Part shown: positions 18,101 through 25,854 of the stretch, piece by piece
Layout of the letters: the number at the start of each line of letters is the position of its first letter
Position numbering within the stretch: position 1 is the stretch's first letter
NCBI RefSeq assembly: GCF_000264455.2
Contig: NC_017957.2
Coordinates: 496,001-560,000, forward strand
Direction: 5' to 3'
Length of the DNA: 64,000 bases
From: Tistrella mobilis KA081020-065
GTDB lineage: Bacteria; Pseudomonadota; Alphaproteobacteria; Tistrellales; Tistrellaceae
Notes under the pieces: generated by a model
What the model was told of the DNA's origin: nothing
Database searches by the model: none
The model's input: only the letters and a program-made list of their open reading frames with translations
Made by a program: the position numbers and the translations under genes

Positions 18101-18770
18101 TGTGCTGGCGCCGCTGGATTTCACCCTGCTGTTCGCGGCCGATGGCGAAACTGCCCTGGCGCTGGCCGAACGCTTCCGCCCCGATCTCGTGCTGCTCGAC
18201 ATCTCGATGCCCGATATGGACGGCTGGACGGCGGCCAGGGAGATGCGGCGGGCGGGGTTGGATCACACCGCCATCGTCATGGTCTCGGCCGATGCCCAGA
18301 TCGACCGCGACCTGATCGATCATGCCGCAAACGGCGGTCCTCCGCCGCCCCATGACGCCTTCGTGCCGAAACCGGTGGATCTGGACCGGCTGGTGGAGAC
18401 GGTGGGCCGGCTGCTGGCGCTGCGCTGGCTGCATGCCGACCCCGAAGCCGAGCCCGAGGCGGCGGCAGACACGACGCCGCCTCTGCCGCGGCAGGGGCCG
18501 TCTCTGCCCCGGCAGGGGCCGGGCGCGGTTCTGGCGCCGCTGCCGGCGGCGCTGGTTCAGGATCTGCGGCGGCTGGCCGCCATCGGCTATGTCCGCGGCC
18601 TGATCCAGCGGCTGGAGAGTGCGGCGGCGGACATGCCTGAACATGCAGCGACCGCCGGGCGGCTGGTCGCCATGCTGCAGCGGTTCGAACTGGCGGGGTT
18701 CGATGCGGTGCTCGACGGCTGGGATGCCGAGACCGGCCGTGCGGAAAGCCAACGGGAGAGCGGGGGATGA
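15138..18770 (+). CDS. NCS1 permease - hybrid histidine kinase - receiver fusion
   Basis: A 1210-aa protein joining four parts. Residues about 30-520 form a 12-helix NCS1 (purine/cytosine permease, CodB-like) transporter, with LEDYALRFTAKSARRWSPWR at its start and QVKINVTNAYAGSIAWSNFF late in it. Residues about 538-576 hold eight cysteines (CVIC, QC, IC, LCC, RC, VC), a likely metal-binding link. Two more helices follow (about 605-625 and 643-665), then a coiled coil and the kinase core: H box SHELRAPLNAIFGYAQIL, N box LINLLSNAVKFTDRG, G boxes DTGIGIA and GTGLGLTI. A receiver domain (about 970-1090: VADDD, phosphoacceptor Asp in LLDISMPDMDG, Lys in PKPVD) ends it. The permease probably senses its substrate, as in CbrA-type sensors. 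The start at 15138 is preferred to a TTG at 15108. Confidence 0.9.
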   Translation: MADAGRVSSGQAGGGGVSGGGVSGVRPGTAAPQRIVRVRRQYNQWVANQTLEDYALRFTAKSARRWSPWRVANTALGSISFLALEAIGGAITLAYGFDNAVAAILTVSVLIFLTGLPIAASAAKWGVDIDLLTRGAGFGYIGSTITSLIYASFTFIFFAIEAAILAMALQDLFGVPFWIGTIASSLAIIPIVTHGITLISRVQNLTQPVWIVLQLLPFIALALADPGIFTRWQGFAGTETGGGAGISAGGFDLMAFGAASGVLFALVGQIGEQVDFLRFLPRRRGRRDLRWWAAMTAAGPGWIIPGALKLLGGSLLAVLALEAGVPVAHADEPTRMYLVAFGQMVGTDQAALALGLTGVFVLLAQVKINVTNAYAGSIAWSNFFSRLTHSHPGRVVWLIFNVAIAVLLMSFGIYEGLEHILGLYSIVAIAWVGAITADLVINRPLGLAPKRIEFRRAHLYDVNPVGLGAMGLAAAGAMLCHFGAFGAAIQPFAAFIALGVPMIAAPAIAAAGGHRFYLARPPAAMAEDTDGGGAAPEPCVICEYSFEPEDMAQCPAYGGRICSLCCSLDARCHDVCKTDARLTDQFAQLLRRVMPAAARSRTLHPLGLYLTILTVSLGVIGAALALVGVQAHLDGGPPGPGAAATLWKAFAAMAIIAAVAAWLFVLARESRQVAQLESNRQTRLLLEEIEAHKATDAELQRAKEAAEAANLAKTRYVVGISHELRAPLNAIFGYAQILERDAGMPPARRDAVRVVRRSAEHLAGLIDGLLDISRIEAGHVTLARERIRLGDFLDQLVGMFSLAAAEKGIGFVYDAAPDIATVQASGAPVEVWTDEKRLRQILINLLSNAVKFTDRGQVTFRVRRRSQVAEFEVIDTGIGIAPADLAKIFEPFERGGSARARELPGTGLGLTIAKLLTEILGGEISVTSTPGQGSRFRIRLFLSDAGVHDTGEPAAPPRPARDVTGYAGRRRMVLVADDDPSHRSLIADVLAPLDFTLLFAADGETALALAERFRPDLVLLDISMPDMDGWTAAREMRRAGLDHTAIVMVSADAQIDRDLIDHAANGGPPPPHDAFVPKPVDLDRLVETVGRLLALRWLHADPEAEPEAAADTTPPLPRQGPSLPRQGPGAVLAPLPAALVQDLRRLAAIGYVRGLIQRLESAAADMPEHAATAGRLVAMLQRFELAGFDAVLDGWDAETGRAESQRESGG

Positions 18771-19732
18771 TGATGACCAGGCCGCGCGATATCGTGCTGG
18801 TGGTGGACGACCGGGCGGAGACGCTGGCCCTGCTGACCGATGCGATCGAGGCGGCGGGGTTGACCGTGCTGGTCGCGGCAGAGGGCGCCCGCGCGCTGGA
18901 CCTGGTGGAGCGGGTGACGCCCGATATCGTGCTGATGGATGCGGTGATGCCCGGCATGGACGGGTTCGAGACCTGCCAGCGGCTGAAGACCCGGCCCCAT
19001 CTCGCCCATGTGCCGGTGATCTTCATGACCGGCCTCGCCGAAACCGAGCATGTGGTGCGCGGCTTTGCGGCCGGCGGGGTGGATTACGTGCCGAAGCCGA
19101 TCGTGCCCGACGAGTTGATCGCCCGCATCCGCACCCATCTGGCCAATGCCCGGCTGGCGCAGAGTGCCCGTGCGGCGCTGGATGCCACCGGCCGTCATCT
19201 GCTGGCGGTGGATGGTGCTGCACGCCTGCTCTGGTCCACGCCCCAGGCCGAGGCCCGGCTGGCGGCGGCCTTCCCCGCGCGCTGCGGCGGGGCCGGGGCG
19301 GGACTGCCGGGTAGGGGCCAGCCTGGTGGGAGCCTGCCGGCAGGCTTCCGGCTGGGGGCCGAGGCGACGGCCTGGCTTGCCGTCCCGGGGGCTGCGGAGG
19401 CGGCCCCGCTGACCCTGGCCGTGGAGGTCGGCCTGCCGCTCTGCCTGGCGCTGATCGGCCGGCTGGGGCCCGACGAGATCCTGCTGCGCCTGACCGAAGG
19501 CCGCGAGGTCCGCGACGAGGATCTCCTGCGCGAGGCCTTTGGCCTGACGGCGCGCGAGGCCGAGGTGCTGCTCTGGGTCGCCAACGGCAAGGCCAACCGG
19601 ATGATCGCCGAGATTCTGGAACTGGGCCCGCGCACCGTCGACAAGCATGTCGAGCGCATCTTCGCCAAGCTTGGGGTCGAGAACCGCACCGCGGCGGCGG
19701 CGGCGGCACTGAAAGTCCTCGCCGGGCGGTGA
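18767..19732 (+). CDS. Response regulator with LuxR-type helix-turn-helix
   Basis: A 321-aa regulator overlapping the kinase stop by 4 bp (ATGA), so the pair is translationally coupled and almost surely one phosphorelay. The N-terminal receiver has VVDDR, the phosphoacceptor Asp in IVLMDAVMPGMDGFE (about residue 55) and the conserved Lys in YVPKPI. A 100-residue variable middle section follows (about 130-240). The C-terminal LuxR domain reads FGLTAREAEVLLWVANGKAN, then IAEILELGPRTVDKHVERIF and KLGVENRTAAAAAAL. It should bind DNA when phosphorylated; the targets are unknown but may include transport or use of the permease substrate. Confidence 0.92.
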   Translation: MMMTRPRDIVLVVDDRAETLALLTDAIEAAGLTVLVAAEGARALDLVERVTPDIVLMDAVMPGMDGFETCQRLKTRPHLAHVPVIFMTGLAETEHVVRGFAAGGVDYVPKPIVPDELIARIRTHLANARLAQSARAALDATGRHLLAVDGAARLLWSTPQAEARLAAAFPARCGGAGAGLPGRGQPGGSLPAGFRLGAEATAWLAVPGAAEAAPLTLAVEVGLPLCLALIGRLGPDEILLRLTEGREVRDEDLLREAFGLTAREAEVLLWVANGKANRMIAEILELGPRTVDKHVERIFAKLGVENRTAAAAAALKVLAGR

Positions 19733-19941
19733 CCGCCCGCAGGGCGAAAACCGGCGCAGGCGGCACCGGTCCGTGGCCGAAACCGGACCTTCCGGCGTTA
19801 TTTGCGCCGGGCTGTGACCTCATGATGGTCGCTTCGTGGCTTCTGCCGTCACCGGCTTGTGCCTGTTCCTCTCCATGCCGATGTCTGAACCAGGACGGCG
19901 GATACGAGCCTCCGCCGCATCGACAGCAATGGAGACCGAGA

Positions 19942-20124
19942 ATGGACAAGGATCGCGTTGAAGGCGCCGCCCGCCAGGTCACCGGCAAGATCAAGGAAGT
20001 CGCCGGCCGTGCCACCGACGACCCCGCCACCGAGGCCGAGGGCCGCACCGAAAAGACCGCCGGCAAGGTGCAGAAGGAATACGGCAAGGCCAAGGACGAG
20101 GTCCGCGACGCGCTCAGGAAGTGA
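19942..20124 (+). CDS. CsbD family stress protein
   Basis: A 60-aa protein starting MDKDRVEGAARQVTGKIKE, a near-perfect match to the CsbD family (small, hydrophilic, general stress proteins with two similar helical halves). The second half, AEGRTEKTAGKVQKEYGKAK, repeats the pattern. The ATG at 19942 has GGAGACC 5 nt upstream; the frame stays open further upstream but the family start is clear. The molecular function of CsbD is not known. In alphaproteobacteria these genes are often stress-induced, but I see no clear general-stress promoter in the 209 bp before it. Confidence 0.9.
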   Translation: MDKDRVEGAARQVTGKIKEVAGRATDDPATEAEGRTEKTAGKVQKEYGKAKDEVRDALRK

Positions 20125-20170
20125 GCCGCCGCACCGCCGACCCGTCCCACCCCGTTACCGGAGACGCATC

Positions 20171-20656
20171 ATGAACGTTACCGACAGGATCATTCGCCTG
20201 AAGGTCGATCTCGCCGCGGACCGGCAGACGGTGTGGGAGGCCCTGACCGGCGCGCAGCATGTTCAGGCGTGGTGGGGGAGGCATGTCTCCCTCATACCTC
20301 GCGCCGGGGGCAGGTTGTTCGTCCGGGGCGACGGGCGGGAGCAGTCGCGCCAGGTGCGCGGCCGCGTGCTCCGCTGGTCGCCGCCTTCCGCACTCGAGCT
20401 GGCCTGGGCAGATGCCGCCTGGCCTGCCGAGACGCGGGTCAATATCCGCCTGATGCCCACCCCCGACGGCGACACCCGCCTTCAGCTGGACCATGTCGGC
20501 TGGTCGGGCTTCGAAGACAAGGCCCGCCTGCATCTGATGCAGGCCGCAGAACGCGACTGGACCGCCCGGCTGGACCGGCTGGAAGACTATCTCCGCGCCG
20601 GCGACATCGCAGGCACGGTTTCCCAGGCCCAGAGCGGCGGGGCACGTGCCTGGTAG
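20171..20656 (+). CDS. SRPBCC/AHSA1-like protein
   Basis: A 161-aa protein with the START-like helix-grip pattern of the AHSA1 group: VDLAADRQTVWEALTGAQHV near the start, then QAWWGRHVSLIPRAGGRLFV and a final helix (KARLHLMQAAERDWTARLDRLEDYL). Proteins of this fold bind hydrophobic ligands; the family name comes from the Hsp90 ATPase activator but no such role should be assumed. It sits 46 bp after csbD on the same strand and may be co-transcribed with it. Confidence 0.8.
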   Translation: MNVTDRIIRLKVDLAADRQTVWEALTGAQHVQAWWGRHVSLIPRAGGRLFVRGDGREQSRQVRGRVLRWSPPSALELAWADAAWPAETRVNIRLMPTPDGDTRLQLDHVGWSGFEDKARLHLMQAAERDWTARLDRLEDYLRAGDIAGTVSQAQSGGARAW

Positions 20657-20832
20657 GGCACAGCCCCGACCTGCATCTATAAGACGACGCGCCGCCGCCG
20701 CCCCACATTCAAGGGTTGCGGCGGCGGTGTGCGCCGGGGGGTGCGCGTCTGGGCTCTGGCGATGAACCGCCATCCGGGCTATGCAGAACCGGCTGGCCCG
20801 CATGGCGGGGCCCAGGCTGCCGGAGAGGATGC

Positions 20833-21366
20833 ATGGAGCCTGTCGAAACCGACCGCTTGATCCTTAGAAACTTCCGCAAGAGCGATGCCGCCGGCCTGTT
20901 CGCCTATCTGCAGGCGCCGGTGGCAGGCTGTTTTCTGTCGCTGCGGCTGGAGAGCCTGGCGGCCGCAGAGGCCGAGGCGGAACAGCGCGCGGGCAGTGAC
21001 GAGTATCTGGCGGTCTGTCTGAAGCAGACCGACAGCCTGATCGGCGATGTGTTCGCCATGCAGGAAGACGATACCTGGTCGGTCGGCTGGAACTTCAATC
21101 CCGCCTGGGGCGGCAGAGGCTACGCCCTGGAAGCGGCCCGCACGCTGGTCGCATGGCTGTTCTCCACCGGAAGGGCTCGCCGCCTCTATGCCTATGTGGA
21201 AGACCACAACCTGGCGTCGCAGCGCCTGTGCGAACGGCTGGGCATGCGCCGCGAGGGGCTGTTCCTGGACTTCGTCTCGTTCAGAACTGATGCCACGGGC
21301 GCGCCGATTTACGAGAACACGTTTCAGTACGCCCTGTTGCGCAGGGAATGGGAAGCCGGCCGCTGA
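20833..21366 (+). CDS. GNAT-family N-acetyltransferase
   Basis: A 177-aa acetyltransferase of the RimJ/RimL-like group. It opens with ETDRLILRNFRKSDAAGLFAYL, the acetyl-CoA loop is NPAWGGRGYALEAARTLVAWLF (pattern GxGxA about residues 94-105), and the late motif RRLYAYVEDHNLASQRLCERLGMRREG is typical of enzymes acetylating a protein N-terminus or a small amine. The ATG at 20833 is preceded by GGAGAGGA. The gene converges on the large leftward operon, with a 21-bp gap and no clear terminator between them. Confidence 0.88.
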   Translation: MEPVETDRLILRNFRKSDAAGLFAYLQAPVAGCFLSLRLESLAAAEAEAEQRAGSDEYLAVCLKQTDSLIGDVFAMQEDDTWSVGWNFNPAWGGRGYALEAARTLVAWLFSTGRARRLYAYVEDHNLASQRLCERLGMRREGLFLDFVSFRTDATGAPIYENTFQYALLRREWEAGR

Positions 21367-21387
21367 AGACCGGCCTCCCGCCCCTCG

Positions 21388-24300
21388 TCATCCGATCGCC
21401 GAAACCAGCTTCTGCAACTCCAGCAGCGGCCGGTCCAGGTCCGGGTCGGTGGTGGAATAGAGGCTGATCGAGAAGCCCCAGACCGCGCCGGTGGTGACGG
21501 GCTGGGTTGCCTGCTGCCACTGGCCGACGGCCTGGATGATCCCCGACACGGTGCCGTTGGTATAGTCGTAGCGCGGGTGCAGCAGCACCGGCAGCAGGGT
21601 TTCGATCGAATCGGCCCCCGCCTGGACCAGCGTGTAGCCATAGCGGATCGACACCGCGATCTGCTGGCCGGCCGGCTGGCCGTCGAACATTTCGTTGAAC
21701 ACCGCGGTCAGCGGGTTGGTGGCGGGGTCGGTGGTCCAGGCGCCGATGTCGATCCGCTCCTGCACCGTGATCAGCGGCACCAGCGGTTCGGGGAAGCCCA
21801 GCTGCGGCGTGCGGTAGACGAAGGCCGAGCTGGTCTCGGGCCCCTCGGCGCCCAGCAGCCGGGCATTGCGGATCACCGAAACGCCGGCGGTGGCGTTCTG
21901 GAAGGCCGCGATGTGCAGCCCGCCGATGGTGTAGCGGAAGGAGAGCCGCGAGAAGGCCGGCATCAGCGTGGCGCCGTCGCCCAGCGGAAAATCATAGATC
22001 CGCATGGCGCCGGTGGGCTCGCGCCCGGTAAGGGCGGCGGTGGCGCCGTCGTCGCGGATCACCAGGATCTCCGGCCAGTCGAAGGGCACCGCCTCGTCGC
22101 CCAGCTGCTGGAGGGTGAGGGTGGCATAGACCTGCACCGGTTCGGTGATGCCGACCATGGTGGTGTTCAGCGTCGCCAGATAGTGGAAGAAGCTGTGTAC
22201 CGGCCCGTCGGAGCCGTCGAGTGCCCGGCCGAGCAGGGCGGCCCGGCCCCTGGTGGTGCGGTGGGCGGGGACCAGCCCTTCATGGGCGGGGCGGACCAGG
22301 CTTCGTGCCGCCACCAGATCGTCGCAGCTGCCCACCCCCCACCAGGCCGACCAGCGCGCCGCCACCTTGCCGGCCAGTGTGGCATAGGTGTCGAGCGTGG
22401 CGGCCAGCACCGTGTCTCCCGGCCCGGCGGTCGGCGCCTGGAGCCCGGCCAGGATCTGCCAGAAGGTGTCGGCGGCGGAGGCATACTGGGCGAGCAGGGC
22501 GAAGAGGGTTTCATCCTCGTCCGCCATGGCTCGCAGCGCCGGGTCCGGCTGGCGGTTGAATTCCAGCTCGATCCGGATCTGGTCCTGATCGGCGCTCTGA
22601 TGGGTGTAGGTGAAGACATAGGCCCAGTGCACCGCCTCTGCCACGCTCTGCGGATCGTCGGGCGTGGTCGCGGTCTGCGAAATCAGCGCCGGCAGGTCGG
22701 GATAGGCGCGCAGCGGCACCGGCACCTGGGGCGTCTCCAGATCGGCCGAGAAGGCGGGCGGCGCATCGGTTTCGAAGGGCAGAACGAAGGTCAGCCAGTT
22801 GGAGGCGTCATAGCCGCTGTCGACGGGCGTGATGCCGAATTCGATCTCGTTGACCGCATAGACCGGCTTCAGCCGCACCGAGCGGTGCAGCGCCGGCTGC
22901 GAGACGTCGAGCGTGAACGAGACCGGTGCTTTGGCATCGGCGGGGGCCGTCTTCAGCGGCAGCTTGGCGTTGCCGAGCTGGGAGACCTTCCAGGCATTGG
23001 GATCGCCGTCGCCGGGTTGTCCGCTGCCCCCGCCATCGACCGGCACCTCCGAAAGCTTGCCGGCGCCGGAGAGGCGCGCGGTCGCGGCCGCGGCGGGGGC
23101 CGTGACCTCGGCTGCGAATTGCAGCACGGCGGTGGTGTCGTAGCCGGCGCCCAGCGTGCGCAGCAGGCGCTGATACAGCACCTCGCGCGCCGCCTTCCAG
23201 CCGGCTCCGTTGATGGCGCCGGGGCCCGTATCCTGCTCGGCCAGGATCGCCGACAGCCCGTCGGCCACCGCACAGGCGGTGAGTTTCTTGGCGCCCAGGA
23301 TCGACTCCAGCGCCGTGGGGTTCACCCGATAGGCCGGCGCGGCATAGGGTGCTGTGCAGATCAGATCCAGCCCGGCCAGCCAGGACCGCGCCCAGACCTC
23401 CAGATCAATCCCCTGAAAGTCGTAGGTTTGGGATTTTCCCCAAGTTCCGGTTGCAGGATCCAGGGTGCTGATCGTGACCCCGCTTTCCGCCTCCAGCGTG
23501 TTGGACAGCGGGCGGAGACCGAAGCTCCAGGGCTGGGGGGAGGGGTTCCAGTCGACCGTCAGCGGCGGCGCCAGATCGACCTTGGTGATGCCGCCCGGAT
23601 CGACGAAAGACACCGCCCAGACATCGGTGGGCGCCGGGTCGCGTTCGGCCGAGAGCACCTTGCCGGTCGCGATCTTCAGCCCGTCGATCGCGGCTTCGAT
23701 GGCCGCGGCGAAGACGTCGAGGGTAACGGCGCCCTCTTCCTCCCGCTCTGGCGCCGCACTGCGGGTGACGGCGATCGGGCTCGCCACCTGTGCCACGGGA
23801 CCCGGATCGGTTCCCTCGTGGAGAAAGGCGGGGTCCACCAGACGCGGGTCGCGCGCCAGCGTGATCCAGGTCCTGAGCGGGAAGATGACGTCGGGGAACT
23901 GCCAGCCGCCGGCGCCGAAACCGGCCTCCAGCCGGGTATCGGCCGGCGGCAGCAGCAGTTTCGCGGCCGCCGCGATCCAGGCCTGATCGGCATTGCCGGT
24001 GACCACGTCGCCGATGGTGACCGCGATGCCCGCCGCGGCGAAGCGGCGGATGATGGCGTTCAGGCTGTCTTCCGTCGCCGTGGTGATGGTGGGTGTGGCG
24101 GCAACGGGTGAGGGGCGGAGCGTCAGCCCCGCTACGATCACCCCGGGTGTTGCGGCATTGGCCGACAGGATCAGGGTCGGGTCCAGCCCGTAGCGCGCGC
24201 CCAGATCGGGCGGGGTGAGGGCGGCATCTCCCGTCAGCGCCGGGCCGCAGAGCAGCAGCCCGCCGGTCGCCAGCGCATCCGGATCGTCGGCGATGGCGGC

Positions 24301-25854
24301 GGCGAAGGCATCGATCGTCACCGGCGGATCGGCGCGGGCGATCACCGCATCGAAACTGTCGCCCGCTTCGGTCGCCAGCGCCTGGCCGTCGACGGTGATG
24401 GTGCGTCCGCCCGCCACCGTGCCGGGCATGGCGCGGTTGGCCTGGGTCAGCGCCACCTCTGCATCGCTGCCGAGGGGCACGAAGCGTGCGGCGATCGCCG
24501 TCATGGTGGCACCGCCCAGGATCCGCCAGGGGATACGGATCGTGGTCGGATCCTGGGGCCAGGCAGAGAGGCCGGGGATGGGCAGACCGCTGCCGTTTGA
24601 AGGGGGCTGTGGGGCCAGCCCGGCATTGTGGCGCAGCAGGTCGCCCGGCTCCACGCCATAGGCGCGGGCGGTGGCGCCGAGCGGTGCATCCGCCAGGCCC
24701 GTGACGCTGGTCGTTTTCAGGAACAGCGGCGCGCCGGCGGGGAAGAGATCGATGGTGTCGATGTTGAGCCCGGCCAGCGTTGCCGCGGTCTGGCCGGTGT
24801 CGTTGTCGTCGAGCGTCCAGCCGTCGCGGATCAGCTTGCGGTCGACCGTCAGCGTCACGCCCGTGCGGAACATGCCCCCGGCCGCGGCATTGGCACCCAC
24901 CGTCATCACCGCATCATAGGGCACGCCATTGTCGCGGAAGGTGGCGGCGATGTCGTCGAGGGTGGCATCGGCGCCGGGTTCCCCCGTTGCCGGCACCTCC
25001 ACCTCGATGCCCTGGGCGCTGAACACGAAGCCCGGGGCGAGCAGGGCGGGGCGGTCCATATTGGCGGTGGTCAGGCTGGCAAGCGTTACGCCGAAGGCCT
25101 CGGCCAGCTCACCGGCCGAGAGACCATCTGCCGGCTGGGCATGTTCCGCCGCCGGGATCACCAGCTCGGTGCCGGGCAGCAGCGGCAGCACGATGTTGTC
25201 GTCATCGCCCAGCACCGTGGCGGGATCGAGCCCCGTGGGCACCAGGTCCGTCACCGTGCTGCCGGCGGTGAAGACCACGTAGTCCGGCACCGCAAGCCCC
25301 GCCTCGGGCAGGGTGACCAGCTGCCCCACCGGCCGTTCGCCGGCCGCCAGGCCCAGCGCCTGCCAGTCGAGCCCGTAGCGCGTCACAACATCGGCGAGGG
25401 TGGGGGTGACGGTGGGATCGGCCAGGCTGGCCCCCATCAATGCGGCGGCGGTTGAAAAGGCATAGCAGGCCGAGACATGGGCGCGCAGCCCGTCCATCGG
25501 CACCGGCAGCGCCGTGGGGCTGGCGGCGGCCGGCTGGTCCAGCGAGGTGGAGAGTGCCGCGGTGACGTCGGGCTGCATGATCTGGTACCAGATCGCGCCG
25601 AAGCGCGCGCCGATATCGGCCGCGGTCGCCGCCGCGGCGTCGCCCGCGACCGTGCCGCCGGCGGTCAGCCCCCCCGGCTGCATGGCGATGCGCAGCTGCA
25701 GCCGGGCGCCGACCTGGCCCTCCGCCGCCGAGGTGACCCCCCAGGCGACGCTGGTCACCGGCCAGGAGGTGACGCCGATCATCGGGTCGGTATAGCCGAC
25801 CACCATGTCCACGGTGCCGGAGGCGGCGTCGAACGAAACTGCGGCGCTCATCAT
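21388..25854 (-). CDS. Giant LysM-like repeat protein, last gene of the island operon
   Basis: A 1488-aa protein of no family I can name. The first 640 residues contain several degenerate LysM-like modules, each a short helix pair plus a TxxN-type turn: LAEAFGVTLASLTTANMDRP, ATARAYGVEPGDLLRHNAGL, AIAARFVPLGSDAEVALTQA and LGARYGLDPTLILSANAATP. The rest is beta-rich, with WARSWLAGLDLICTAPYAAP and QLAPTxx-free Gly/Pro stretches, and contains KVSQLGNAKLPLKTAP and VHSFFHYLATLNTTMVGITE. There is no signal peptide, membrane helix or catalytic motif that I can see. It starts inside the stop of the 2521-aa gene (4-bp overlap), so the two giants are coupled and probably act together. LysM modules usually bind N-acetylglucosamine polymers; here they are too divergent to be sure. 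Confidence 0.65.
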   Translation of the reverse strand: MMSAAVSFDAASGTVDMVVGYTDPMIGVTSWPVTSVAWGVTSAAEGQVGARLQLRIAMQPGGLTAGGTVAGDAAAATAADIGARFGAIWYQIMQPDVTAALSTSLDQPAAASPTALPVPMDGLRAHVSACYAFSTAAALMGASLADPTVTPTLADVVTRYGLDWQALGLAAGERPVGQLVTLPEAGLAVPDYVVFTAGSTVTDLVPTGLDPATVLGDDDNIVLPLLPGTELVIPAAEHAQPADGLSAGELAEAFGVTLASLTTANMDRPALLAPGFVFSAQGIEVEVPATGEPGADATLDDIAATFRDNGVPYDAVMTVGANAAAGGMFRTGVTLTVDRKLIRDGWTLDDNDTGQTAATLAGLNIDTIDLFPAGAPLFLKTTSVTGLADAPLGATARAYGVEPGDLLRHNAGLAPQPPSNGSGLPIPGLSAWPQDPTTIRIPWRILGGATMTAIAARFVPLGSDAEVALTQANRAMPGTVAGGRTITVDGQALATEAGDSFDAVIARADPPVTIDAFAAAIADDPDALATGGLLLCGPALTGDAALTPPDLGARYGLDPTLILSANAATPGVIVAGLTLRPSPVAATPTITTATEDSLNAIIRRFAAAGIAVTIGDVVTGNADQAWIAAAAKLLLPPADTRLEAGFGAGGWQFPDVIFPLRTWITLARDPRLVDPAFLHEGTDPGPVAQVASPIAVTRSAAPEREEEGAVTLDVFAAAIEAAIDGLKIATGKVLSAERDPAPTDVWAVSFVDPGGITKVDLAPPLTVDWNPSPQPWSFGLRPLSNTLEAESGVTISTLDPATGTWGKSQTYDFQGIDLEVWARSWLAGLDLICTAPYAAPAYRVNPTALESILGAKKLTACAVADGLSAILAEQDTGPGAINGAGWKAAREVLYQRLLRTLGAGYDTTAVLQFAAEVTAPAAAATARLSGAGKLSEVPVDGGGSGQPGDGDPNAWKVSQLGNAKLPLKTAPADAKAPVSFTLDVSQPALHRSVRLKPVYAVNEIEFGITPVDSGYDASNWLTFVLPFETDAPPAFSADLETPQVPVPLRAYPDLPALISQTATTPDDPQSVAEAVHWAYVFTYTHQSADQDQIRIELEFNRQPDPALRAMADEDETLFALLAQYASAADTFWQILAGLQAPTAGPGDTVLAATLDTYATLAGKVAARWSAWWGVGSCDDLVAARSLVRPAHEGLVPAHRTTRGRAALLGRALDGSDGPVHSFFHYLATLNTTMVGITEPVQVYATLTLQQLGDEAVPFDWPEILVIRDDGATAALTGREPTGAMRIYDFPLGDGATLMPAFSRLSFRYTIGGLHIAAFQNATAGVSVIRNARLLGAEGPETSSAFVYRTPQLGFPEPLVPLITVQERIDIGAWTTDPATNPLTAVFNEMFDGQPAGQQIAVSIRYGYTLVQAGADSIETLLPVLLHPRYDYTNGTVSGIIQAVGQWQQATQPVTTGAVWGFSISLYSTTDPDLDRPLLELQKLVSAIG

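Noticed and set aside
15099-18752. A 1217-codon frame on the - strand across the permease-kinase gene
   Set aside because: Exact shadow of a gene with clear transporter, kinase and receiver motifs.
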